A stretch of DNA of 20,420 nt from CAZVEV01 sp964625865 (GCA_964625865.1 CAZVEV010000084.1:1-20420); one strand, 5' to 3'; numbered from the stretch's first letter, positions 1 to 7,723 are shown. Translations and numbers: made by a program. Notes: a model not told the origin generated them from the sequence alone.

Positions 1-48
1 GCACGGCTTACACAAGAGGGATGCACCCTCTTGTGAACCACGCCGTGC
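1..48. repeat. Hairpin-forming palindromic element at window edge
   Basis: A two-part stem is visible. Outer arms GCACGGC (1-7) and GCCGTGC (42-48) are exact reverse complements. Inner arms CACAAGAGGG (11-20) and CCCTCTTGTG (26-35) are perfect 10-bp complements around a 5-nt loop. It lies downstream of the minus-strand receiver gene that ends at 223, so it could terminate that transcript, but no T-run is visible before the window ends. The nested palindrome also resembles a REP-type element. The outer stem may continue beyond base 1. Confidence 0.55.
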
Positions 49-222
49 CATGGATAGATCCTGCGACGGACCCCCTGTCTTTCCAAGACGTGACGGTGAT
101 CGGGGTGTATCGGTCCCGTCAGGTCGACGCGCCCGCGTTGACCTACGCATTATCCGGATGAGCCAAAAGAAGCAGGACATGGCATACCGGCCGTTGCGTT
201 CCCCGCGGACGATTCCCGCCGG
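49..222. other. Intergenic region, no gene seen
   Basis: This stretch follows the stop codon of the minus-strand receiver gene. A plus-strand open frame from base 50 is antisense to the receiver gene for part of its length and has no recognisable domain. I see no tRNA, rRNA or convincing promoter here. Confidence 0.5.
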
Positions 223-633
223 TCAGGTCTGGGCGCCGGCGCCTTTCAGGAGGCGGGTGACGGTCTGGCGGAGGATGATCGGCTCGATGGGCTTGTCGAC
301 GAACGCGTCGGGCTGATGGCCGGTGTACTCGCCCATGTCCTCGGCAGACAGGTCCACGCCGGTCCGCTCGACGACGGCGGTGAGCATGATCACCGGGACG
401 TCGCGGAAGTTCTCGTCCTGGCGCAGTTGGGCGAAGACGCCAAAGCCGTCGAGCTTGGGCATCTGGACGTCGAGGATGATCAGGTCGGGCTTTTGCTCGC
501 GAGCGGCGGCCAGCGCGGCCTCCCCGTCGGCGGCGCCAATGACCTCGTGGGGCGTGTCAGCAAGGCTTTCGCGGACGAAATCGATGCATTCGGGCTCGTC
601 GTCGGCGACGAGGATTCGGGCGGAGTCACTCAT
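223..633 (-). CDS. Stand-alone CheY-like response regulator receiver
   Basis: A 136-residue single receiver domain with no output domain. The acidic pair D11/D12, the phosphoacceptor D55 (in ILDVQMP), T85 and K114 (in VDKP) are all present, so it should be phosphorylatable. About 22 residues between beta-4 and beta-5 (roughly 88-109) are longer than in CheY, a variant seen in receivers paired with GAF kinases. The ATG is preceded by AAGGAGAA at good spacing. The start overlaps the stop of the upstream GAF kinase gene by 8 bp, so the two are almost certainly cotranscribed and form a signalling pair. With no DNA-binding domain, it probably acts by protein contact or phosphorelay. The target cannot be read from the sequence. 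Confidence 0.93.
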   Translation of the reverse strand: MSDSARILVADDEPECIDFVRESLADTPHEVIGAADGEAALAAAREQKPDLIILDVQMPKLDGFGVFAQLRQDENFRDVPVIMLTAVVERTGVDLSAEDMGEYTGHQPDAFVDKPIEPIILRQTVTRLLKGAGAQT

Positions 634-1882
634 GCGGGTTCTCCTTGGGGGCAGTAAGTGGTGATTCGAGTGGCAGGGCGATGACGAACTTCGTACCTCG
701 CCCGACGACGCTGTGGAAGGTTATCGTGCCGCCCATGGCGACAATCAGCTTTCTCGTAACCGGCAGGCCCAGGCCCGTGCCCTTGGCGCCCTTGGTCGTG
801 AAGAACTCGGTAAACAGCTTGGCGCGGTGCTCGGGGGCGATGCCGGCGCCGGTGTCGGCGATACTGACGGTGAAGCGGTCTCTCCCGCGGCCGTGGTAGA
901 CCCGTACGCTGACGGCCTGTCCGGACGGGCAGGCTTCGACGGCGTTTGAGACGAGGTTCAGCAGACAGCGGTAGAACTGCGTCGGATCGGTCATGACCTC
1001 ATCGAGATCGTCGGCGGGGGTGAACGTCAGGGTCAGGCCGGCCTCCCCGGCACGGTCGGACACCAGGGCGGTGACCTGTTCGGCCAGGTCGTTGATGTCG
1101 GTGGGGAAGGCGTGGAACGTCGTTTCGCGCGCCAGCGAGAGCATGTCGAGCACGAGGTTGCTGAGCATCTCGTTGTTCTTGCGCACGACCTGCCATCCGT
1201 CCCGGACCTTGTCGAAGTCCTCGGCGCGGAGGTGTCGGTCGATCACCGCCGAGCCCGAGCGGATGCCGTTGAGGATGTTCTTGACGCAGTGGGCCAGCCC
1301 GCTGACGGTCTGGCCGACGGCGGCCATTCGTGCCTTGGTGACCAATTCGCTGTGCAGGTGGGCGTTCTCGAGCGCCATGGCGATCTGCCCGCCGACGGCT
1401 TCGGCGATGCTCAGGTCGTGGTCGTCGAAGTCCGCCCCGTCGCGCTTGTTGATCATCTCGAGCACGCCCCAGAGCCGGTCCGCCGAACGGAGCGGGACGC
1501 ACAGGAGGTTATGCGTCGTCACGCCGCTCTTGGCGTCGACGCCTCTGAAGAACCGCGGATCGGTTGCGACGTCGTTGACGATGGTCGCCTCCTCGGTGCG
1601 CGCCACGTGTCCGCAGATGCCCGCCCCGGGGGGCAGGGGGATCATCTTGGCCGCGTTGGCACCGGGTCCTTCGGCAACGTGAAACGTCATGGTCCCCGTG
1701 GCCGGGTCGATCAGGAGGATGCTTGAGCCCTCCGCCGACACCAGGTCGGCCACCCAGCCGACGGCCACCGCGAGGACCGGCTCGAGGTCGAGTTTGCCCG
1801 CGAGGGCCTCGCTGATGAACTGGACGGCGCGAAGTTCGTTCGCGGCCCGTGCTTCGGCTTCGCTGTGGTCCGGGCTGCTCAT
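626..1882 (-). CDS. GAF-domain sensor histidine kinase
   Basis: A 418-residue soluble kinase. A GAF sensory domain spans roughly residues 25-178. A dimerisation/phosphoacceptor helix follows with H198 in GLAHCVKN, a variant of the usual GLAHEIKN box. The catalytic HATPase_c domain has the N-box at N313 (NLVSNAVEA), G1 at 342-347 (ADTGAG) and the GTGLGL box at 369-373. No membrane segments are seen, so it should sense a cytoplasmic ligand or redox signal. The ATG is preceded by AGAGGA at about 7 nt. It overlaps the downstream receiver gene, which is its likely partner. It is divergent from the membrane kinase at 2122; an inverted repeat fills the space between them. Confidence 0.93.
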   Translation of the reverse strand: MSSPDHSEAEARAANELRAVQFISEALAGKLDLEPVLAVAVGWVADLVSAEGSSILLIDPATGTMTFHVAEGPGANAAKMIPLPPGAGICGHVARTEEATIVNDVATDPRFFRGVDAKSGVTTHNLLCVPLRSADRLWGVLEMINKRDGADFDDHDLSIAEAVGGQIAMALENAHLHSELVTKARMAAVGQTVSGLAHCVKNILNGIRSGSAVIDRHLRAEDFDKVRDGWQVVRKNNEMLSNLVLDMLSLARETTFHAFPTDINDLAEQVTALVSDRAGEAGLTLTFTPADDLDEVMTDPTQFYRCLLNLVSNAVEACPSGQAVSVRVYHGRGRDRFTVSIADTGAGIAPEHRAKLFTEFFTTKGAKGTGLGLPVTRKLIVAMGGTITFHSVVGRGTKFVIALPLESPLTAPKENPHE

Positions 1883-1929
1883 GGGCGTTCCTCTCGGCTC
1901 GCGGACCGGTTGCGCCGACCCAGTGCGCC

Positions 1930-2016
1930 GGGTGCCGTAGTTTGACGCGCAGCGGCAACCACGTATTCTCGAACGGAGACAACGTGGTTGCCGCTTCGCG
2001 TCAAGCTACGGCACCC
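1930..2016. repeat. 35-bp-arm inverted repeat (REP/BIME-like)
   Basis: The left arm is 1930-1964 and the right arm 1982-2016. They are reverse complements over 35 bp except at two positions (1941/2005 and 1950/1996), with a 17-nt spacer. The right arm also contains a small internal hairpin (GCTT, loop, AAGC at 1993-2006), as in bacterial REP units arranged as inverted pairs. The element fills most of the gap between two divergent kinase genes, so it also lies where their promoters must be. No transposase is present in the window. Confidence 0.85.
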
Positions 2017-2121
2017 ATATTCCTCCCGGCTGGCGCGCGGGCTCTTGCCGATACCGCTGCGATGGCGTATCATGCAGGTCGAATGGCCACGAAGGGACAG
2101 GTCTCCGAGGGTCGGCAGGAC

Positions 2122-3492
2122 ATGAGCCTGACCGACCGCGAACTGCTCGAACGTCTGGGGTGGTTTACGCGCGTCCGCTGGGTCATGGGCTCTTCGGCGC
2201 TGCTGATTCTCCTGGTCAGTTGGTTCGTGCTTGGCGTGCGGTTCAGGCCCGGCGGAGGGGCGGCAACGATGGCTCCCGCGGTCAATGCCGTACTGATGGT
2301 CTTCCTCTACAACGCGGTTTTCGTCTTCCTCTGCCATATCCTCAAGGCCCGCGGCCAGATCAACAGGAAACTGATCGTCCAACTGGCGCTGGGACAACTC
2401 GTCTGCGACATGGTCGGCGTCTGCTCGCTGGCGCACTACACCGGCGGCGTGGAGAACTACTTCATCATCCTGGTGCTTCTTCCGCTGGCGATCACGGCCG
2501 AACTGCTGCCACAGCGGCTGACCTACGCGATGGCCGCCGCAACGGTCGTCATGGTCAATGCGCTGGCCTGGGGCGAGCAGCAGGGCATCCTGCCTCACGT
2601 GTTCGTCGAGTTCCACGGCGTCAGCGGCTCGGGGCTCTACACCGACTGGCTGTACGTCTTCGAGGTCACGGCGGCGCTGACGATCACGATCTTCGCCCTC
2701 GTGCTGATCACCTCGTCGATCTCGAAGCGTCTTCGCGCCCGGGAGGCCGAACTGGAGCAGGCCTATCGTACGCTCGGTCAGGTCGACCAGACCAAGAGCT
2801 TCTTCATGCGGAAGGCCGGCCACGACATGCGGGCGCCGCTGGCGGCCATCCACTCCATGATCGACGCGCTGGAACGATCGCTGGCCGAGCCCAGCGAGGA
2901 ACAGCAGCACCTGATCACGCGGTCGAAGTACCGCCTGGCGGGGCTGATGGAACTGGTAGCCGACTTGCGTCGCTACGCGGTCCTTCGCTCGTCGGACAGT
3001 GTCCTTAAGACCAAACCCGTCGCGCTGGACAGGCTTGTGGGCGAGGCGACGGAGGTCTTTCGCGCGCAGGCTCGGCAGCAGGGCCTGACGCTGACGTGCG
3101 AGGCTGAACCGGTGCGGGCCGAAGTCGACGAGGAACTGCTCCGCGAGGTCGTGACGAACCTGGTGGCCAACGCGGTGCAGTACACCCCGGCAGGCGGGCG
3201 TATCGACGTGACGCTGGCCCCGGACCATCGAGAGGTGCGCCTGTCGGTAGCCGACACGGGCATCGGGGTGGCCGAGGGTGCTCGCGACAAGCTGTTTCGG
3301 GAGTTGTTCCGCTCGAACGAGGCCCGGACCATGCTGCCTGAGGGCACGGGGATGGGGCTGGCGATTACGCGGCGGATCATCGAGATGCACTCGGGACGGA
3401 TCGAGTACGCGCCCGGCCCCGAGGGCGGGTCGGTCTTCACCGTTCATCTGCCGATGCTTCCGCCCGCTCATGGCGTCAGCCCCCGCTCTTAG
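2122..3492 (+). CDS. Membrane histidine kinase with RegB/PrrB-like sensor
   Basis: A 456-residue sensor kinase from this ATG; an in-frame ATG at 2083 would add 13 residues. GAGGG lies about 10 nt before 2122 and the recognisable domain begins there. Residues about 15-200 hold five or six hydrophobic segments. Between the third and fourth is TGGVENYF (107-114), which resembles the GGxxNPF quinone-sensing motif of RegB/PrrB, with Tyr replacing Pro. A short coiled coil leads to the phosphoacceptor H234 (GHDMRAPL). The C-terminal HATPase_c domain has N-box NLVANAVQY, G1 ADTGIG and the box GTGMGLAI. Redox or quinone sensing is inference from the motif. No cognate regulator is adjacent on this strand; the receiver at 223-633 is the nearest candidate. 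Its 3' end overlaps the convergent hydrogenase protease gene by 17 bp. Confidence 0.88.
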   Translation: MSLTDRELLERLGWFTRVRWVMGSSALLILLVSWFVLGVRFRPGGGAATMAPAVNAVLMVFLYNAVFVFLCHILKARGQINRKLIVQLALGQLVCDMVGVCSLAHYTGGVENYFIILVLLPLAITAELLPQRLTYAMAAATVVMVNALAWGEQQGILPHVFVEFHGVSGSGLYTDWLYVFEVTAALTITIFALVLITSSISKRLRAREAELEQAYRTLGQVDQTKSFFMRKAGHDMRAPLAAIHSMIDALERSLAEPSEEQQHLITRSKYRLAGLMELVADLRRYAVLRSSDSVLKTKPVALDRLVGEATEVFRAQARQQGLTLTCEAEPVRAEVDEELLREVVTNLVANAVQYTPAGGRIDVTLAPDHREVRLSVADTGIGVAEGARDKLFRELFRSNEARTMLPEGTGMGLAITRRIIEMHSGRIEYAPGPEGGSVFTVHLPMLPPAHGVSPRS

Positions 3493-3919
3493 CGACGTCG
3501 AGAAACGCTTGAACCACACGATCGACCGCTGCGGCGACCGGTTCGGATACCGGGGCCCCGATTTCCGTGGAGGCCGGCCTGATCCCCAGCACGGCGCGGC
3601 GGCAGGGGTGCATCATCGCCAGCGCCGACAGGAACGTCAGCGGCGCCGGTCCGTGCGTGCTGGGCCCTTGGCCGGACAGGTCGTCCGGCTCGAATAGTTC
3701 GACCGTTCCCGGAGGGGCGTCGAACGCAATCGCGTCGACAAGGATCACCAACTCCGGCTCGGCCTGAACGATCTTCATCAGGAAACTCTCCGGGGACGTC
3801 TGGGTGTTGTAGACGTCCCACGGCACGCGGCCGGCGAGTCGGTCGGCCACGACCGGGCCCACCGCGTCGTCACCCCGCAGCGTATTGCCCGCACACACTA
3901 CGGCGGTTGAGGGGGCCAT
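3476..3919 (-). CDS. hycI: [NiFe]-hydrogenase maturation endopeptidase, HycI type
   Basis: A 147-residue peptidase M52 family protein that removes the C-terminal tail of a hydrogenase large subunit after nickel insertion. Features of HycI are present: VVCAGNTLRGDDAVG (7-21) with D17/D18, D62 in LVDAI, and H89 in STHGPAPL, matching the nickel-sensing acidic/His residues of HycI/HybD. VLGIRP near residue 112 matches FLGIQP of HycI. The open frame extends upstream to 4090, but that part runs through a palindromic repeat, so I chose the ATG at 3919 where homology begins. It is the last gene of the operon, 145 bp after hycF. Its presumed substrate is the tail on the HycE-like subunit. The 3' end overlaps the convergent kinase gene. 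Confidence 0.93.
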   Translation of the reverse strand: MAPSTAVVCAGNTLRGDDAVGPVVADRLAGRVPWDVYNTQTSPESFLMKIVQAEPELVILVDAIAFDAPPGTVELFEPDDLSGQGPSTHGPAPLTFLSALAMMHPCRRAVLGIRPASTEIGAPVSEPVAAAVDRVVQAFLDVAKSGG

Positions 3920-3946
3920 GATGGCGCCAAGACGCTCGGCCAGCAC

Positions 3947-4031
3947 AATAGGGGACGCTGCCCTATTTCGCTTATCACACACAGCGTCAGTGTCAGGATT
4001 CCATGTGCGAAATAGGGCAGCGTCCCCTATT
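3947..4031. repeat. 25-bp perfect inverted repeat within the operon
   Basis: Arms 3947-3971 and 4007-4031 are exact reverse complements separated by 35 nt. Each arm is itself a palindrome: AATAGGG and CCCTATT around a 7-nt centre. The unit can therefore form one long hairpin or two small ones, the usual form of a REP/BIME-type element. It lies in the 145-bp gap between the hycF stop and the hycI start, the only large gap late in the operon. It could act as an RNA processing, stability or attenuation point. Confidence 0.88.
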
Positions 4032-4064
4032 TTGCCTCGATCGTTGGGCGAGGCGCACATGGGG

Positions 4065-4694
4065 TTATTCTCCCCACAGTTCGCGCACAACGGTGGTGCG
4101 CCGGCAGGCCGGGCAGAGGATGCGCATCATGTCGTTGCGCGCCAGGGCCGGCTCGTCGCTTCGGCCCGAGTCGGTCCGCGCGACGGCCATCGACCCGTCG
4201 GACGTGACGATCAGCGTGGGATTGGCGTACGCCTTGGCCCCGATCTTCCGTGAGATCCATTGGAGGTGTTTGCGGGTGGCTATCGTTGCGCCGCACGCCT
4301 CACACAGAACCAGTTCATGCTCGATCGTCTGGACGCACTGGCTGCGGTCGAAGGTGGCCAGTTCGAACTCGGGCGTCAGTTGGATTCCGGTATTCGTCGT
4401 GCAGTTCAGTTCGCACTGGCCGCAGAAGACGCACTTGTCCCATCGCTGCTCGAGCGTGCGCGTGGGCGGGTCGGCGTTGCGGTCGTCGGTGACGGAGATC
4501 GCCATCGCGGGGCAGACCTCGAAGCACGCGCCGCAGCCGATGCAGGACTCATCGTCGAACTCGGGCTTTCCGCGGAAGCCCTCGGCCGGCGTATGGGGTT
4601 CGAAGGGATACTTCGTCGTGAACCGCCGTCCACACACGTAGGCCACGACGGCGGTGACGGCTTCTTTCAGTTCGCGCAGTTTGGGCTTCTTCAC
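4065..4694 (-). CDS. hycF: NuoI/HycF-like ferredoxin subunit of the hydrogenase
   Basis: A 209-residue protein carrying two [4Fe-4S] motifs: C51/C54/C57/C61 (CIGCGACFEVC) and C88/C91/C94/C98 (CVFCGQCELNC). A C-terminal region has paired cysteines C131/C134 and C194/C197. That tail, absent from plain NuoI, matches formate-hydrogenlyase HycF, which also ends with two CxxC pairs; it may bind a metal. The protein would relay electrons through the peripheral arm to the HycG cluster. The start is GTG at 4694, overlapping the mrpG stop as GTGA. It sits after all the Mrp genes instead of beside the other hydrogenase genes. The second cluster lacks the usual Pro after the last Cys. Confidence 0.93.
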   Translation of the reverse strand: MKKPKLRELKEAVTAVVAYVCGRRFTTKYPFEPHTPAEGFRGKPEFDDESCIGCGACFEVCPAMAISVTDDRNADPPTRTLEQRWDKCVFCGQCELNCTTNTGIQLTPEFELATFDRSQCVQTIEHELVLCEACGATIATRKHLQWISRKIGAKAYANPTLIVTSDGSMAVARTDSGRSDEPALARNDMMRILCPACRRTTVVRELWGE

Positions 4695-5098
4695 GTTTGC
4701 ACCACTGTTTCTTCGTCGCCCGTGGTTTCGGATGATTCCGCGTCGGAACCGCCCTTGACGATCTCGTCAGCTCGCTCGATAAAGGCGTCGGTGACGCTTC
4801 CCTCCCAGAGGGGCACGCGGGAGAGGTAGGCCCCGCGACAGATCGCGTGGGCGGCCACCGGATTGGTCAGCAGGATAAACGCCGCACAGATGATGGCCTT
4901 GACGCCCATGGCGACCGAAATCCCCGCGAAGCCGAGTCCGGCAACGCCCAGGAGAATGAGGCACGTGCCCAGCGTGACGCACTTGGTGGCGGCCTGGGCA
5001 CGATTGTAGACGTCGGGCAGGCGTACGAGTCCGATGCAGCCGAACAGGTCGAACGCCAGCCCCACGCCGATGATCGTCTTGAAGATCGTCTCAAGCAT
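4691..5098 (-). CDS. mrpG: MrpG/MnhG-like antiporter subunit
   Basis: A 135-residue small membrane protein with about three hydrophobic segments in the first 95 residues and a polar acidic C-terminal tail. The family signature appears as RLPDVYNRAQAATK, where many homologues have HAA at the Gln position. In Mrp antiporters and Mbh-type hydrogenases (MbhC) this subunit belongs to the small-subunit group with MrpE and MrpF. It overlaps mrpF upstream by 8 bp and hycF downstream by 4 bp, which implies translational coupling. Confidence 0.92.
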   Translation of the reverse strand: MLETIFKTIIGVGLAFDLFGCIGLVRLPDVYNRAQAATKCVTLGTCLILLGVAGLGFAGISVAMGVKAIICAAFILLTNPVAAHAICRGAYLSRVPLWEGSVTDAFIERADEIVKGGSDAESSETTGDEETVVQT

Positions 5099-5357
5099 CG
5101 TAGGGCCTGCCTTCCAGGTACTTGGCCAGCGCCAGCGTGCCGATGAAACTGATCAGCGCCCAGGCGATAGCAATGTTCATGTAATACTCCTGCCCCGTGT
5201 GCAGTGCCATCACGCAGCAGAAACCCACCACCAGCGTGCCCAGGATGTCGATAGCCACCGTCCGGTCCGGCCCGCTGGGCCCCTTGCCGATTCGGTACAA
5301 ACACAGGGCCGAACCGAACAGCAGGACGACAAGGGCGATCTGTTCAAAAGGCGTCAT
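5091..5357 (-). CDS. mrpF: MrpF/MnhF-like antiporter subunit
   Basis: An 88-residue protein with three predicted membrane helices and the MrpF signature GPSGPDRTVAID (residues 26-37). The open frame runs upstream to 5672, but homology starts at the ATG at 5357. That ATG overlaps the mrpE stop by 4 bp, a typical coupled start. MrpF corresponds to MbhB of archaeal membrane-bound hydrogenase and forms part of the cation-translocation module. Confidence 0.93.
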   Translation of the reverse strand: MTPFEQIALVVLLFGSALCLYRIGKGPSGPDRTVAIDILGTLVVGFCCVMALHTGQEYYMNIAIAWALISFIGTLALAKYLEGRPYDA

Positions 5358-5839
5358 TCGAATATTCTCCTGAGCAGGGGCTCGAAGCGGCCGCATATCT
5401 CCGCCGTCCGGGCCTCCGCGTCGTCTGTGTCGATATTGATCCAGTGCACGTACAGGTCCTGTCCGTCGATGTCGATCGTCAGTGTGCCCGGCGTCAGCGT
5501 GATGCTGTTGGCCAGGAAGGTCTTGGCCATGTCGGATTGCAGCGTAGTGGTCACCTTGACGATGCCCGGACGAATGGGCATGTCCGGGTGGATCACGCGG
5601 ACGGCGACATCGAGATTCGCGCGGATGCAGAACCACAGGAAGTAGGGCACGTAGAGCAGGAAGAAGCCCCATCGCTTCGGGCTAAGCAGCCAGTGCATGG
5701 CGTCGGGGTAGATGTCTCCCAGCACGGTCGCCACAATCAGCGAGAAGAACGCCCCCGTGCCCAGGACCGCCGGGTCCACCGACCAGAACAGCAGGATCCA
5801 CAGCACGAAGGCTGTAACCAGACACATCAACCACTTCAT
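5354..5839 (-). CDS. mrpE: MrpE/MnhE-like antiporter subunit
   Basis: A 161-residue protein with two to three membrane helices in the first 80 residues and a soluble C-terminal domain. The family motif is seen in NSITLTPGTLTIDI (about 111-124), preceded by IRPGIV. It is equivalent to MbhA in Mbh complexes. The ATG overlaps the end of mrpD and the stop overlaps the start of mrpF, each by 4 bp. Confidence 0.93.
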   Translation of the reverse strand: MKWLMCLVTAFVLWILLFWSVDPAVLGTGAFFSLIVATVLGDIYPDAMHWLLSPKRWGFFLLYVPYFLWFCIRANLDVAVRVIHPDMPIRPGIVKVTTTLQSDMAKTFLANSITLTPGTLTIDIDGQDLYVHWINIDTDDAEARTAEICGRFEPLLRRIFE

Positions 5840-7362
5840 GGCGTCGCTCCCATCGTCAGGGCCTTGGTTGCATCCAGAAGAGCCTTGCCGGCCGGGTCAA
5901 ACAGGTGTTCCTTGAGCGGGAAGAACGCAAGCCCCGCACCGACGCAGACCACGGCGAGCACCACCAGCGCCACGCACATCAGCGCCGGGGCTTCGCGGAC
6001 GTCGGCCGCCGGGTCGGCCGGCTCGCCGTCAAGGGCGTAGCGCTGGACCTTGATGTACATCAGCAGCGTTCCGACGGCGACGGCGGCGGCAATAGCGGCC
6101 AGCCAGCCGAATCCCGCCAGGGCCAGCGAGATGATAATGACCAGTTTCGAGAAGAATCCGTTGAAGGGGGGCACGCCGGCGATGCTCAGGGCGCCGATAC
6201 GGCAGCACAGGCCGGTGATCGGCATGCTCTTGGCCAGGGCGCCCATCTGCGCCAGGTCCCGCGTGTGGGCCTGCTGCTCAATCGATCCGGACGACAGGAA
6301 CAGGAGGCTCTTGAACGTCGCGTGGTTCATGAGGTGGAACAACCCGCCGATCAGGCACAGGCCCGCGACGGCGGTGTCCGGCTCCGGCTGTGACATGACC
6401 TCGGCCGCAACGCCGAAGGCCAGCACGATGTACCCGGCCTGCGAGATGCTGCTGTACGCCAGAAGGCGCTTCAGGTCCGACTGACCCAACGCCAGGAACA
6501 TGCCGATCACCATCGACGCGACGCCCATGACGATGAGCATCGTCGCGTACTCGCTGCGCGGGCCAAGGACGTTGAAGACGATCCGCGCCAGGGCATAGAC
6601 GCCGCAGGCCTTGATGAGCACGCCGGACAGCATGGCCGAGATGGGCGCCGGGGCCGACGGGTGCGCGTCGGGCAGCCAGGCGTGGAAGGGCACCATGGCG
6701 GCTTTCAGGGCCAGTCCGCCCATCAGCGAGGCGGCGGCAAGCATGACCGCGGGGGCGGCCCCGATGACCTGCAGGCCGGCGGCGACCTTGGCCATGTTCA
6801 GATGGCCGGTCAGCGAGTACAAGACCGTCACGCCGACCAGGATGAACGCGGAGCCCACCGTGCCGAGGACGAGGTACTTGAAGGCGGCTTCCAGTTCCTC
6901 CGACTCGCACCCAAAGCCCACCAGGGCGTAGGAGGCAATGGCGGCGACCTCGAGGAAGACGAACATGTTGAACAGGTCTCCCGCGAGCACCACCGCGTTC
7001 ATGGCGCCGGTCAGCAGCAGGAACAAGGCCGAGAACAGCCAGACCTTCGTGAACCGCCGCATGTACGCCCCGGCGTAGAGTATCGAGACCAGGGCGACGA
7101 AGTTGATGACGATGAGCATGAACTTGGCCAGCCCGTCGCACGTCAACTGGATGCCCAGTGTCTTCTCGGCGCCCCATCCGCCGATGAACATGTTCGCGGG
7201 GCCGGCCCGCAGCAGGAATGCGGCCACCACCAGGTTCGCCGCCACGACGATGACGGCCAGCGGCAGCGCCAGTCGCCTGCCGCTGGTGAATTGGGATATC
7301 ACCACAACCGCGAAGGCCGCGGCCAGCGGCATGGCGATCAGCAATGGAACGATGGCGTCCAT
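5836..7362 (-). CDS. mrpD: MrpD/NuoN-like proton-translocating subunit
   Basis: A 508-residue, roughly 14-helix protein of the Proton_antipo_M family. Key charged residues are in place: E138 in the fifth-helix region (FLEVAAIASYALVGF), K220 (GLALKAAMVPFHAWLPDAHP) and K251 (GVLIKACGVYALAR). These match the glutamate and lysines required for activity in MrpD and complex I antiporter-like subunits. SGVPPFNGF-type sequence follows (appearing as AGVPPFNGFFSK). It corresponds to MbhH of Mbh hydrogenases. It starts 3 bp after mrpC and overlaps mrpE by 4 bp. It is predicted to conduct H+ or exchange it for Na+; which ion is translocated cannot be read from the sequence. Confidence 0.95.
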   Translation of the reverse strand: MDAIVPLLIAMPLAAAFAVVVISQFTSGRRLALPLAVIVVAANLVVAAFLLRAGPANMFIGGWGAEKTLGIQLTCDGLAKFMLIVINFVALVSILYAGAYMRRFTKVWLFSALFLLLTGAMNAVVLAGDLFNMFVFLEVAAIASYALVGFGCESEELEAAFKYLVLGTVGSAFILVGVTVLYSLTGHLNMAKVAAGLQVIGAAPAVMLAAASLMGGLALKAAMVPFHAWLPDAHPSAPAPISAMLSGVLIKACGVYALARIVFNVLGPRSEYATMLIVMGVASMVIGMFLALGQSDLKRLLAYSSISQAGYIVLAFGVAAEVMSQPEPDTAVAGLCLIGGLFHLMNHATFKSLLFLSSGSIEQQAHTRDLAQMGALAKSMPITGLCCRIGALSIAGVPPFNGFFSKLVIIISLALAGFGWLAAIAAAVAVGTLLMYIKVQRYALDGEPADPAADVREAPALMCVALVVLAVVCVGAGLAFFPLKEHLFDPAGKALLDATKALTMGATP

Positions 7363-7365
7363 AGG

Positions 7366-7722
7366 TCAGCCTTTCAGCTTCCGAATATCCAACATGTCGA
7401 ACGTGTGGTATTTCTCGTAGAGGCGAATGGCCATCGCGACCATCAGGGCGGTCAGGCCCAGGCCGATGACGATACTGGTAAGGACCATCGCCTGCGGCAG
7501 GGGGTCGACGGCAGTGCGAGCAAGTTCGCCCGACTCCTGGCCCGGCGATAGAATCGGGGCCGTCCCGCCGCGGCGATAGCCCACCAGAACAAGCAGCAGG
7601 TTGACCGCGTAATCGAGGATCAATACGCCGACGATGATCTTGACGATGTTCTTCTTGGCGACGATCGCGTAGAGCCCGACCATCATCAGCCCGAACACCA
7701 GAAGGTATATCGCTATGCCCAT
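7366..7722 (-). CDS. mrpC: MrpC/NuoK-like antiporter subunit
   Basis: A 118-residue, three-helix protein of the NuoK/MrpC family, equivalent to MbhG. The conserved stretch DPLPQAMVLTSIVIG precedes the third helix and identifies it as the Mrp-type version. An open frame extends upstream to 7800 inside mrpB, but homology starts at the ATG at 7722, one base after the mrpB stop. It forms part of the lateral ion path between the antiporter-like subunits. Confidence 0.94.
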   Translation of the reverse strand: MGIAIYLLVFGLMMVGLYAIVAKKNIVKIIVGVLILDYAVNLLLVLVGYRRGGTAPILSPGQESGELARTAVDPLPQAMVLTSIVIGLGLTALMVAMAIRLYEKYHTFDMLDIRKLKG

Positions 7723-7723
7723 C

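Noticed and set aside
1879..3519. 546-residue minus-strand open frame opposite the membrane kinase
   Set aside because: It is Arg/His/Gln-rich with no domain, and it is antisense to a gene with clear kinase motifs. Such frames are common in high-GC DNA.
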